From Roseburia zhanii (GTDB lineage: Bacteria > Bacillota > Clostridia > Lachnospirales > Lachnospiraceae), in assembly GCF_014287635.1 (NCBI RefSeq), contig NZ_JACOPH010000001.1, forward strand, positions 630,707-694,706: 64,000 nucleotides of DNA. Direction: 5' to 3'. Position numbers and translations under genes: made by a program. How positions within the stretch are numbered: position 1 is the stretch's first letter; each line of letters starts with the position of its first letter. The notes under the pieces were generated by a model. That model did not search any database. It saw nothing but the letters and a program-made list of their open reading frames with translations, and was not told the DNA's origin. This document shows positions 46,365-54,707 of the stretch, one piece after another.

Positions 46365-46626
46365 GTAGAAATGAAGAAAGCCCGATATAGGGCATTGACA
46401 CAGTTTCCATATATACCTCCTTAATAGGTGTGCTCATAGTAGAAATGAAGAAAGCCCGATATAGGGCATTGACACTTTTTCTCTTTAAGAGTACCATCCT
46501 TAGCACGATACTCTGTAGAAATGAAGAAAGCCCGATATAGGGCATTGACACCTTTTTTAACAAGTTTTAAAATTGAAGATTCTAAATAAGTAGAAATGAA
46601 GAACGCCCGACATAGGACATTGACAC
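46365..46626 (+). CRISPR. CRISPR array 2 (4 repeats)
   Basis: Repeats of 37 bp are at 46365, 46439, 46515 and 46590, starting GTAGAAATGAAGAAAGCCCG and ending GGGCATTGACAC. The last (46590-46626) has AACGCCCGACATAGGACATT instead and resembles the array-3 type. Spacers are 37, 39 and 38 bp. A further decayed unit may lie near 46662-46699. Spacer 1, read on the minus strand, contains AAGGAGGTATATATG, a ribosome site and start codon, so its crRNA would pair with a gene start. Confidence 0.95.
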
Positions 46627-46706
46627 CACAACCAGCTATGATACAATCATGAGCACGTATATTAGCAAAAATGGATATAACCCCATTAGAAAATGGCACA
46701 AAAAAA

Positions 46707-46738
46707 TATGGCTTTCATTAAAAATAATGAAAACCATA
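46707..46738. terminator. Hairpin between array 2 and cas6
   Basis: TATGGCTTTCATT and AATGAAAACCATA pair with one mismatch, between the array and the convergent cas6 gene. Confidence 0.35.
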
Positions 46739-46831
46739 CATTTACTTGTCATTAGATATTTAGAAGAAATGATATTGACAGGATTTTAGAAGAAAAGACC
46801 TGAAAGTCGTAAATAAACAGAAAATGCATCA

Positions 46832-47758
46832 TTATTGAGGTACTACAGTATATCGACCAAAACCAAAACTTGTATTTTTACCGATATGTATGAGTTCCCC
46901 TGCTAAAAGAAGAGAAAGTGTTTCAAAATCTACATTGGAAAGCAGGAGATCACCGGTGATTCCGTGAAGTTTGATATTTTCTTTATGTCTGGAAGAATAG
47001 CGATTAACTTCTTCGGCATAGGAAGATTGTTTTATTACATTTGGAATATTATGGATCAGTTCTTTTCCGGAAATAGGTTTCCCTTCATAATAATTTAGCA
47101 TTTCAATGCGACGTGCGATACTGTTTAAAATTGCTTCAATATGAAAAGACTGTTGTATGTTACCTTGATATTTGATTGTTGTTGGTGAATGAAATATTAA
47201 TGATACGTTTGATAATTCATTGGCATATGGAAATTCAGTTAAACGATGCTCTACATAGGACTGGAGCATATGTGGCTGATAATTTGACATTATGATATTA
47301 CCATTACATAGAATATTTTTACCGTTTTCATTTTGTATGTCAGATATTGAAAAATGAGCCTTATTTGCTCCCAGACCGGATTGTCCCAGAGAAAAAAGTG
47401 CCTGTAGAAGCTGACTAAAATGAATAATCGACTTTCCGAAAAGAATAAGATCAAATTCCAAGAGATCTCCTTTTTGGAAGTTTCGCTTATGATTTTCGCA
47501 TTCCAGAATATATCCGACACTTTCTCCGGTTGTAATGTAAGCAGGTTTTATATCAAATTTGGAATACATGATTCTTTGCACCAGACATTCATCAGAAAAA
47601 AAGCAGGAATCACATTGTTTGTCGCTGATACAATTCGAATGAAGAAGCATTGTGCCAAGTCCGCCACGAAGTGCAGAAACTTTATTGGATGATAGAGTAG
47701 TATTATGCAGCATGGTAAGTGAAAAATGTGTTTTTGTATAATGTATCTGTAGAGCCAT
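46832..47758 (-). CDS. cas6: CRISPR RNA endonuclease Cas6
   Basis: The 308-residue minus-strand protein shows the two-RAMP-fold layout of Cas6 (PF10040 type). N-terminal LRGGLGTMLLHSNCISDKQC then CDSCFFSDEC has Cys pairs. A central segment is GQSGLGANKAHFSI, and the C-terminal Gly-rich IHIGKNTSFGFGRY is the RNA-binding loop. It should cut pre-crRNA of all three arrays within the repeats, leaving an 8-base repeat tag (likely ATTGACAC). It lies between arrays 2 and 3, opposite to both. AAGGAAGG precedes its start. Confidence 0.88.
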   Translation of the reverse strand: MALQIHYTKTHFSLTMLHNTTLSSNKVSALRGGLGTMLLHSNCISDKQCDSCFFSDECLVQRIMYSKFDIKPAYITTGESVGYILECENHKRNFQKGDLLEFDLILFGKSIIHFSQLLQALFSLGQSGLGANKAHFSISDIQNENGKNILCNGNIIMSNYQPHMLQSYVEHRLTEFPYANELSNVSLIFHSPTTIKYQGNIQQSFHIEAILNSIARRIEMLNYYEGKPISGKELIHNIPNVIKQSSYAEEVNRYSSRHKENIKLHGITGDLLLSNVDFETLSLLLAGELIHIGKNTSFGFGRYTVVPQ

Positions 47759-47889
47759 ATCGTTACTTGCCTTCCTTATTTTTTATGTATAATGTTAAAT
47801 TTAAAGATACTAAATTGTTATGATAAATTATAAATAAGAAGGAATTGAATTACAAGTAGTAGAAGTTTATATCGTAAATATAGAATGCT

Positions 47890-48060
47890 AGTGATTACTG
47901 TTCAGACGCAAGCTTGACACTGCGCTGTCAAGCTATGCGCCATAGTGTTAATTATTGTGTGATTACAGCCCCTGCCTCGCAGAGGCATTTTAAATGGGCT
48001 GTAATCGTTGCTGGTCCCACTGTTAGGTGTGAACAAGTAACTGTTAGTGACAGTTTACTG
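47890..48060. repeat. MITE-like palindromic noncoding element
   Basis: AGCTTGACA / TGTCAAGCT (47911-47934) and GATTACAGCCC / GGGCTGTAATC (47961-48006, with inner TGCCTC / GAGGCA) are strong stems. They are flanked by AGTGATTACTGTTCA and, inverted and imperfect, TGAACAAGTAACTG. It looks like a small nonautonomous repeat element. The rest of 47759-48214 has no gene. Confidence 0.5.
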
Positions 48061-48214
48061 GTCTATCAGGGAAGAGTGGCGAATATGAAACTATAGCTGA
48101 CATATTTCAGAAAAAATAATGCAAGTAATTTTGAAGTATGGTATACTAATGAGGATATATGATTTATAACATTTCTGCATATGGGAAAGTAAGATAAAAT
48201 GTATTCGATGTACT

Positions 48215-48333
48215 GGATTTTTTCAAAAAGCCAAAAAATCAGTCGATTTTTACCGATTTTCTGTAAAATGAAGAATAGGTTTGCAAAATTGGCTTCTACA
48301 ACCCCGTAAAATCAAGGGTTTCCAGAGGTCAGG
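48215..48333 (+). promoter_or_regulatory. CRISPR leader 3
   Basis: GATTTTTTCAAAAAGCCAAA, AATAGGTTTGCAAAATTGGC and CCCGTAAAATCAAGGG then TTCCAGAGGTCAGG are nearly identical to leader 1. Confidence 0.78.
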
Positions 48334-48882
48334 GTAGAAATGAAGAACGCCCGACATAGGGCATTGACACCAAATTTTTCTTCTTTCTGTTCTATTTCGG
48401 GCTGTGGTAGAAATGAAGAACGCCCGACATAGGGCATTGACACCTTTGAAAACTTCTCATTTATGGCTACATAATATGGGTAGAAATGAAGAACGCCCGA
48501 CATAGGGCATTGACACAAAGTCATCTACTTTTAACTCTTTTGAGTTTATTTCTGTAGAAATGAAGAACGCCCGACATAGGGCATTGACACCTTAGATGGA
48601 TAAAAGTTTTCTTTTAATCTGTCCTTGTAGAAATGAAGAACGCCCGACATAGGGCATTGACACAATATGAGATGCAATCATTTTCCAATACAATTGGTGT
48701 AGAAATGAAGAACGCCCGACATAGGGCATTGACACAGCCAAGAGGTCTATATAAAGACTCATAAGGTCATAATCGTAGAAACGAAGAACGCCCAATACAG
48801 GGCATTGACACGCAACTAGTGATTTATTCTCCTAACTGCCTTTGCGTTTGCAAAAAAAAGCCCGCCCAAGGGCATTGATCCA
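48334..48882 (+). CRISPR. CRISPR array 3 (7 repeats plus decayed end)
   Basis: 37-bp repeats start at 48334, 48407, 48480, 48554, 48627, 48699 and 48775. The first six are identical (GTAGAAATGAAGAACGCCCG ... CATAGGGCATTGACAC); the seventh has several changes. A strongly decayed unit (AAGCCCGCCCAAGGGCATTG) ends near 48882. Spacers are 36, 36, 37, 36, 35 and 39 bp. The identical leader-side repeats and decayed distal ones fix the orientation as + and suggest this is the most recently active array. Confidence 0.97.
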
Positions 48883-48967
48883 CATTGCCACATTCGGCTA
48901 TGTCGTAAAATCTATACAGCAAAAATATGTAATTGCCAACGCAGCAAACAAAATATGATCTAAAAAG

Positions 48968-49006
48968 ATCCGGAGTCCATAGATAAATGGAATTCTGGAT
49001 TTTTTT
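48968..49006 (+). terminator. Terminator after array 3
   Basis: ATCCGGAGTCCAT and ATGGAATTCTGGAT form an imperfect stem followed by TTTTTT. The rest of 48884-49204 holds only the effector-operon promoter region (TTGACA at 49145). Confidence 0.6.
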
Positions 49007-49204
49007 ATGTGAAATAATATAAATGTTACATTTTGAAATAAAAAAATGATATATGTAAGAAAACTATATAAAATAACCAAAAAATTAGTAAAAAAAGAGT
49101 CGTAATATGATAAAATATAGTACAAATGAAAGTTTGTGCATTTGTTGACAGATAAGTGTACGCATACTAAGGTTATATAAAAAATACAAAAGGGAGGGTA
49201 ATCA

Positions 49205-50803
49205 ATGTCAAGATGTTTAACAATCTTAGAAGTATCTCAAAAGCAGAATTATATATTTTCTAGTAAAAAAGTGAAAAATAATATTGTGAATTCTGCGGTG
49301 ATTGCATATGTACTTGGATCAGATTACATAGCAGAGGTTTTAGCAAAGACGACATATGCAGACGATAAGAATATGGTATATTCCGGTGGAGGTCATGTAG
49401 TACTGGAATTTCCAGATGAAAATACAGCGAAAGAGATGGTTTCAAAGATTACGAGGACCATATATCGTGATTTTGACGGATTGGTTGTATTTGCTAAATC
49501 ACAGGTATTTGATGATGATACATCAATGCGGGACTGCCTGAAGAAATTAACGGAAGCATTAGAGAGAAAGAAATCTATTCGATCAGCAGTCTTTCATCAG
49601 GGATCTTATGGAGTGGAAAAGATTGATTCAGATACATTAGATGTCATTGCTGAAGATAGTGTATCTGATGCAAAAAAGAAGATTGAAGAATCTGAGTATA
49701 ATTCCACAGCAAAAGAATTTACACCAGTAGGTTATCAACCGGTTTATAAATTTGAAGAATTAGGTGGTTCAAAAGGAGAGTCTAATTTTATTGCAGTCGT
49801 CCATATCGATGGAAATGGTATGGGAAAACGTGTGGAAGAGTTATATGATCTGTTAAAAAAATCTGATACCAGGCAGTCGTGGAATGACATGAAACATTCG
49901 ATCAGGGAGTTTTCAGAAAGCATTGATAAAGACTTTAAAACTGCTTACAAGGAAATGGCAAAAGAAATTGCACAGCAGTTAAAAGAAGCGGATTTAGATA
50001 AAAAATTAGATTTAAAAGAAAAGAAATTTCCGGTCCGTCGTATCATTACAGCGGGAGATGATATCTGTTTTGTAACAGAAGGACGTATTGGAATTGAGTG
50101 TGCGAGGATTTATATTGAAAAGCTGACCGCAGCAGAAAGAAAAAATAGTGTAGATCATAAAGGTTATTCTGCCTGTGCAGGTGTTGCGATCGTACATCAG
50201 AAATATCCATTTTATAAGGCTTATGAATTAGCAGAAATGCTTTGCAGCAATGCTAAAAAGTATGGAGCACAGATCAGTCCGGCAGATAATGGACGATCTG
50301 TTTCCGCAATAGACTGGCATATTGAATTTGGCGAATTAAAAGATACTTTAGAAGAAATACGGCGAAGTTATGCGACCGTAGATCACAATCGTTTGGAATT
50401 GCGTCCGTATATTATCAAGGCATCAGAGGAAATTTTAAATGATCGGAAGTTTGCTGCCAAAAAATATGAGAATTTCAAAAAAATAATAAAACGTATTCAA
50501 AAGAATGGATCAACTTATGGCAATGGTAAGATTAAAGGATTACGAGCTGCATTAAAGCAGGGTGAGAAGGCAACAAGTAACTATCTTATATTTAACCGGA
50601 TGGAAGATATTTTAATTGAGAACCGGCTAGATGCAGATAGAGTTACAGATGAGGATCTGTTAAAACTTTTTACAGGAAAACCTGTCAAAGGAGAGGCATT
50701 TATTACGCAGATGGATGGAAAAAAACATTCTTTATTGTACGATTCAATAGAACTGATGGATAGTTATCTTGCATTAGAGGAGGGTGTAGCTCGTGAAGAT
50801 TAA
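49205..50803 (+). CDS. cas10: Cas10, short form without HD domain
   Basis: GGGAGGG precedes ATG 49205. The 532-residue protein is much shorter than HD-containing Cas10/Csm1, and no HD motif is seen in its N-terminal ~190 residues. The first palm-like block has VHIDGNGMGKR (D202). The second has ITAGDDICFV with AGDD at 283-286 where most Cas10 have GGDD. CAGVAIVHQKYPFYKAYELA is the nucleotide-cyclase-like helix after it. Both aspartates remain, so synthesis of cyclic oligoadenylates is likely; four downstream and upstream CARF-type genes support this. The effector would lack Cas10 DNase activity. Confidence 0.85.
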   Translation: MSRCLTILEVSQKQNYIFSSKKVKNNIVNSAVIAYVLGSDYIAEVLAKTTYADDKNMVYSGGGHVVLEFPDENTAKEMVSKITRTIYRDFDGLVVFAKSQVFDDDTSMRDCLKKLTEALERKKSIRSAVFHQGSYGVEKIDSDTLDVIAEDSVSDAKKKIEESEYNSTAKEFTPVGYQPVYKFEELGGSKGESNFIAVVHIDGNGMGKRVEELYDLLKKSDTRQSWNDMKHSIREFSESIDKDFKTAYKEMAKEIAQQLKEADLDKKLDLKEKKFPVRRIITAGDDICFVTEGRIGIECARIYIEKLTAAERKNSVDHKGYSACAGVAIVHQKYPFYKAYELAEMLCSNAKKYGAQISPADNGRSVSAIDWHIEFGELKDTLEEIRRSYATVDHNRLELRPYIIKASEEILNDRKFAAKKYENFKKIIKRIQKNGSTYGNGKIKGLRAALKQGEKATSNYLIFNRMEDILIENRLDADRVTDEDLLKLFTGKPVKGEAFITQMDGKKHSLLYDSIELMDSYLALEEGVARED

Positions 50804-51401
50804 AATGGAATTGATATCGGATGTTATTTTTGGAAATGGCATGAGTGTTCCGGGGGCAGAAGATCTTTCTGTATTACATGATGAATATGGATTTCCTTAT
50901 TATAAGGGAAGTACATTTAAAGGTGTAATACGTGAAGAATATGAGCGATATTTGTTCTGGCTTGGAAAGAATGAAAAAGAGATTGCCGGACAGATTGCGA
51001 GATTATTTGGAGAAAATGGAGATGATGTCAGTGAAGATAAAATTACATTTTCAGATTTTGAAATATCCGGTTATGTAAAAAAAGCGGTCTTAGATGAAGT
51101 TTGTAATGAAAATTCAAATACCTCCATGGATGATATCAGAAATATTTTTTCTGATCAGATTTTAGATCTATTTACCAATGTACGGACATTTACAAAAGTG
51201 AATGAAAATGGTGTAGCACAAACGGGAAGTCTTAGAATGGCAAGATGTGTAGATAAGGGGCTGTGTTTGTATAGCGAAGTACTATGCGATCCTGATGATG
51301 AAGCAGAGTTAAAAGAAGTGCTATATTCTGTTAAATGGATTGGAAGTATGAGAAACCGGGGGTTTGGAAAAATAAAATTATCGGTTGAGGAGGGTGCATA
51401 A
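50793..51401 (+). CDS. Csm3-like Cas7 RAMP backbone subunit
   Basis: GTG 50793 overlaps the cas10 end and lies behind GAGGAGGG. The 202-residue single-RAMP protein has FPYYKGSTFKGVIREEYERY, the conserved segment after the first strand. The C-terminal Gly-rich loop is KWIGSMRNRGFGKIKL. The segment ISFSD-like KITFSDFEISG contains an Asp candidate for target-RNA cutting, as in Csm3 (DFEISG region). It should form the filament that wraps the crRNA and cuts bound RNA every six bases. Its stop overlaps the next start (TAATG). Confidence 0.82.
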   Translation: MKIKMELISDVIFGNGMSVPGAEDLSVLHDEYGFPYYKGSTFKGVIREEYERYLFWLGKNEKEIAGQIARLFGENGDDVSEDKITFSDFEISGYVKKAVLDEVCNENSNTSMDDIRNIFSDQILDLFTNVRTFTKVNENGVAQTGSLRMARCVDKGLCLYSEVLCDPDDEAELKEVLYSVKWIGSMRNRGFGKIKLSVEEGA

Positions 51402-52945
51402 TGAAATATATCAGATACATAGTTAAAAATGATGAGCCTCTAAGAATTGCAGATGACAGTACCAGCCAGAATGGTCAGACTGTAACACTTCGATATATTC
51501 CGGGTACCACGATCAGGGGATATATTGTTAATCAACTGGTATATACGTTAGGGGAGCAGTTTGACAAATATAAAAGAGACCTTATTTCCGGTCAGATTGT
51601 GTATATGAATGCATATTTATATGAAAATAACAGAGAACTTCTGCCTTCACCTAAGGGATTTTACGAAGATAAAACAGTAGTGACGGAAAAAAAAGAGATA
51701 CAGAATGTAGTGATCAATGGTGAATTTGATGATGGAAATAAAAGAGCGGGTCTGGGAAAATTCTGCTATTTTAAAGATCAGTGTATTTATTATTACAATG
51801 TAGAGACGGGTTCTGATATGAAAATTCTGATCAATAAGAGAAAGCAGGACGATAAACAGAATGTTTTCAGGAATGAATATATTACTTCCGGTCATACGTT
51901 TGTAGGTTATATCAAGGTAGATGATGAAGAATTAGCAAAAGCTATCCTTGAAGTATTTCAGAAAAACATTTTTTTAGGCAATGCAAGAAGTCAGGGGCTT
52001 GGAAAATGCCGGGTGCTTGATATAAAAGAAATGCCGGAAGATTTTATTCCATATCAGGAATATGCAGTGACAGATGATGCAGAGAATACTTGCTATATGA
52101 TGTTGTTATCTAATACAGCGATGAGGGATAACAGAGGGGAATATGTTGGATTGGACTTAAAGTACTTAGAAGAAAAATTAGGCGTTTCAAATCTTAGGAT
52201 TGAATACTGTTCGACCTCAACAGTCAATGTGAAAGGTTATAACCGTGCGTGGGGCAGTAAAATCCCATCAATCACAATGTATGAACAGGGGAGTGTCTTT
52301 AAACTAAAATTTGATGGAAGTGCATCACTTGAAAATATGCTCAAAATTATGCAGTCGGGACTTGGCGTAAGAAAGAGTGAAGGATTTGGCAGAGTCCTTT
52401 TCTTAAAAGACTATGAAAATATCCGGTTTAAGATGGAAGAAAAACATAGGGCAGAGGATTTTACGCAAGAGTCACCAAATGGAAATGATATGCAGGATCT
52501 TAAAATTTTAGCATCGAATTACTATAAGAAAGAGATCATTCAGGCGATGCAGGAAAAAATTGCTAAGGAGATGCAGGAAGATAAGGCATTTAGTGTTAAT
52601 GCTATTAATTTGAATAACAGCCAGATTGGAAATGTCAGGGGATTGTTAGAAGCAAATCGTTATGATGCCTATGGTACGGAAACGATAAAGCGGTATTTTG
52701 CGCATGCCATGGAGAAAGAACAAAATACAAATGTTCAGAAACAAAAAAGCAGTATTAAAGCGTTAAAAGATACAATTTTACCTATTTTAGATCAACCGTT
52801 AGAACAGACATTAGGGATGAAACATTTTACAAAAATTATGGGAATTTCTGTAGACGAGTTAATATCAGAAGAAGAATTACAGAGAATGAAAATTGATTAC
52901 ATTTTAGAGTTGATGAAATTTGATAACAGAAAGGGGGTAAAATAA
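51401..52945 (+). CDS. csx10: Csx10-like RAMP protein (type III-D marker)
   Basis: The 514-residue protein has an N-terminal Cas5/Csx10-like RAMP domain: MKYIRYIVKNDEPLRIADDS, then YIPGTTIRGYIVNQLVYTLG and FLGNARSQGLGKCRVL. A second RAMP domain ends in GVRKSEGFGRVLF (about 325-340). A helical tail follows (340-514) with repeated coiled segments, absent from minimal Csx10. Csx10 replaces Csm4/Cmr3 in III-D complexes and holds the crRNA tag next to Cas10. The subtype call rests mainly on this gene. Confidence 0.7.
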   Translation: MKYIRYIVKNDEPLRIADDSTSQNGQTVTLRYIPGTTIRGYIVNQLVYTLGEQFDKYKRDLISGQIVYMNAYLYENNRELLPSPKGFYEDKTVVTEKKEIQNVVINGEFDDGNKRAGLGKFCYFKDQCIYYYNVETGSDMKILINKRKQDDKQNVFRNEYITSGHTFVGYIKVDDEELAKAILEVFQKNIFLGNARSQGLGKCRVLDIKEMPEDFIPYQEYAVTDDAENTCYMMLLSNTAMRDNRGEYVGLDLKYLEEKLGVSNLRIEYCSTSTVNVKGYNRAWGSKIPSITMYEQGSVFKLKFDGSASLENMLKIMQSGLGVRKSEGFGRVLFLKDYENIRFKMEEKHRAEDFTQESPNGNDMQDLKILASNYYKKEIIQAMQEKIAKEMQEDKAFSVNAINLNNSQIGNVRGLLEANRYDAYGTETIKRYFAHAMEKEQNTNVQKQKSSIKALKDTILPILDQPLEQTLGMKHFTKIMGISVDELISEEELQRMKIDYILELMKFDNRKGVK

Positions 52946-54301
52946 ATGGCAGGGTTAAAATATGATAAAATTGTAAAATACGTGATTCGTGCAAAATGTG
53001 AAGGCCCTCTGCATATTGGCAGTTCTATTGGTGGAAAAGAAGATGTATTGATTCATCCGGTAGATAAATCCCCATTTATTCAGGCATCGAGTATTGCAGG
53101 TGTTTTTCGCAGTTACGTAGAAGAATGTATGGACATCAAAGCAGAGGTATTATTCGGAGCAGATCATTTAGACAATGATAAAAGTACAACGGAGCAACAA
53201 AGCCGGATAAGATTTATGGATGCAATATTTGATCTGTCATCTGTAAAAATGGAACTTAGGCCACATGTAAAAATTGACCGGAAGACAGGGAGTGTTTTTG
53301 AGGATAAATTCTCCGGACAGAAATTTAATATGGAATATGTGGGCGAAGGTGCCGAATTTACAACAGCTTTTTATCTGTATGTGGATACAAAGGAAACGCA
53401 ATTTCTCGAGGACGCTGTAAAAGAAATGCTTGGAGCCATGAAAGCAGGACTTCTACAGTTTGGTGCGAAAAAAAGCAGTGGGGCAGGAAAGATCATTCCT
53501 GTTTCTGTAAAAGAAAGATCATTTCTTATGAGTAAGGAGCAGGATCGGAAAGAATGGTTTGAAGAAGAATCTTTGTCAGATACTGCGTATGAAGAAGTGA
53601 TCCATAAATTGCCGGAAGTAACAGATCGGAAGAATAAGTATACTGTTGTTATAAAAGGAAAAACGGAAGGCACTATCTTAGTAAAAGGATTGAGTGTATC
53701 AGAATTTGGAGAGGGTGTACCAGATAGTGAAAATATCCGTAATGCAAAGAGTGAATACATTGTGCCGGGAAGTTCTTTCAGAGGTTCCATACGAAGTCAG
53801 ATGGAAAAGATCAGCATATATCTTAGAAAAGGTTTCCTGATAGATGATTCTTTTGGAAAAGCCGGAGAAAATGACGAAGAAGGTTATGTTGGTAATCTGA
53901 TCTTTGAAGATACCATAATAGGGAATCGAAAAGAAAATGATGCAGTCGATTTACGGCATCGGATTCATATTGATAAATTTACTGGTGGGGTTTTTCAACA
54001 GGGATTGTTTGCAGAAAAAAACGCATTTGGTGATATGGAATTGGAAATTCATATCGCAGACAGGAATCATCCTGATGCAACTCTTGGATTATTATTGTTT
54101 GCTGTCAGAGATTTGGCTTGTAAGGTTGTGACATTGGGAAGTGGATTTGCAACAGGAAAGGGATTTATGGATATTTCTGAGATTGTAGTCAGTTCACATG
54201 ATAAGAAGGCAAAGATTACATATCAGGAAAATGTTCAGATAGAAGACGATGCCAACATGATACAGTATGCTATGGCGGCTTTAAAGGAGGTATCACAATG
54301 A
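52946..54301 (+). CDS. Double-RAMP Cas7-Cas7 fusion protein
   Basis: The 451-residue protein carries two complete RAMP units. The first has GPLHIGSSIGGKEDVLIHPV, SSIAGVFRSYVEE and LLQFGAKKSSGAGKI. The second has YIVPGSSFRGSIRSQMEKIS and TLGSGFATGKGFM. Each unit has an Asp-rich segment near its centre (RFMDAIFD; FEDTIIG) that could cut RNA. Fused Cas7 subunits are typical of III-D and III-E-type evolution. ATG directly follows the csx10 stop. Confidence 0.82.
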   Translation: MAGLKYDKIVKYVIRAKCEGPLHIGSSIGGKEDVLIHPVDKSPFIQASSIAGVFRSYVEECMDIKAEVLFGADHLDNDKSTTEQQSRIRFMDAIFDLSSVKMELRPHVKIDRKTGSVFEDKFSGQKFNMEYVGEGAEFTTAFYLYVDTKETQFLEDAVKEMLGAMKAGLLQFGAKKSSGAGKIIPVSVKERSFLMSKEQDRKEWFEEESLSDTAYEEVIHKLPEVTDRKNKYTVVIKGKTEGTILVKGLSVSEFGEGVPDSENIRNAKSEYIVPGSSFRGSIRSQMEKISIYLRKGFLIDDSFGKAGENDEEGYVGNLIFEDTIIGNRKENDAVDLRHRIHIDKFTGGVFQQGLFAEKNAFGDMELEIHIADRNHPDATLGLLLFAVRDLACKVVTLGSGFATGKGFMDISEIVVSSHDKKAKITYQENVQIEDDANMIQYAMAALKEVSQ

Positions 54302-54696
54302 GTATAGATGATGCGATCAGGGTAATGTCATTGGATGATGCAAAAGTACAGGTTTCCAAGATGAAGTATGCCTTAGTTTATCAGATCAGCGAAGTGATCT
54401 TTGACAGGATAGAACAGATAGCGGAGATTTGCTGGGAGGAATGTTTAGAAGGATATTTCTTTGATGAAACAATGCAGATCCATATATTTACTGGAGAGGA
54501 TGGCTTACAGGCAGTGTGTTTTACGGAACCGGAGAATATGATTGATAATAATAAAGAGGACATTATTGATAAAGACTATAGACTGGCTGGTAAATACCAA
54601 AAGATTGGAAGCAGGATCACAAAGAGAGAATATTTAGATTATGATGAAGATGGTCAGGTATATGTTGCATATACAAGACTGGTCGACGTGAAATAG
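54298..54696 (+). CDS. Small effector-operon protein, Csx19-like
   Basis: The 132-residue acidic protein starts in a four-base overlap (ATGA) with the double-RAMP gene. Helical N-terminus (1-55) and a beta-rich C-terminal half with MQIHIFTGEDGLQAVCFTEP and REYLDYDEDGQVYVAYTRLV. Size, position and the second pattern recall Csx19/TIGR03984, a III-D-specific subunit, but the resemblance is weak by eye. It could instead be a Cas11-like small subunit. Confidence 0.5.
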   Translation: MSIDDAIRVMSLDDAKVQVSKMKYALVYQISEVIFDRIEQIAEICWEECLEGYFFDETMQIHIFTGEDGLQAVCFTEPENMIDNNKEDIIDKDYRLAGKYQKIGSRITKREYLDYDEDGQVYVAYTRLVDVK

Positions 54697-54707
54697 GGGG
54701 TGAAAAC

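Noticed and set aside
46360-46699. Minus-strand open frames across CRISPR array 2
   Set aside because: They read through repeats (repeating MPYIGLSSFL-type peptides) and are an artefact of the array.
47914-48096. 60-codon plus-strand frame
   Set aside because: It lies in palindromic noncoding DNA, without a ribosome site.
48312-48795. Minus-strand open frames across CRISPR array 3
   Set aside because: Same artefact; the repeated VSMPYVGRSSFL comes from the repeats.
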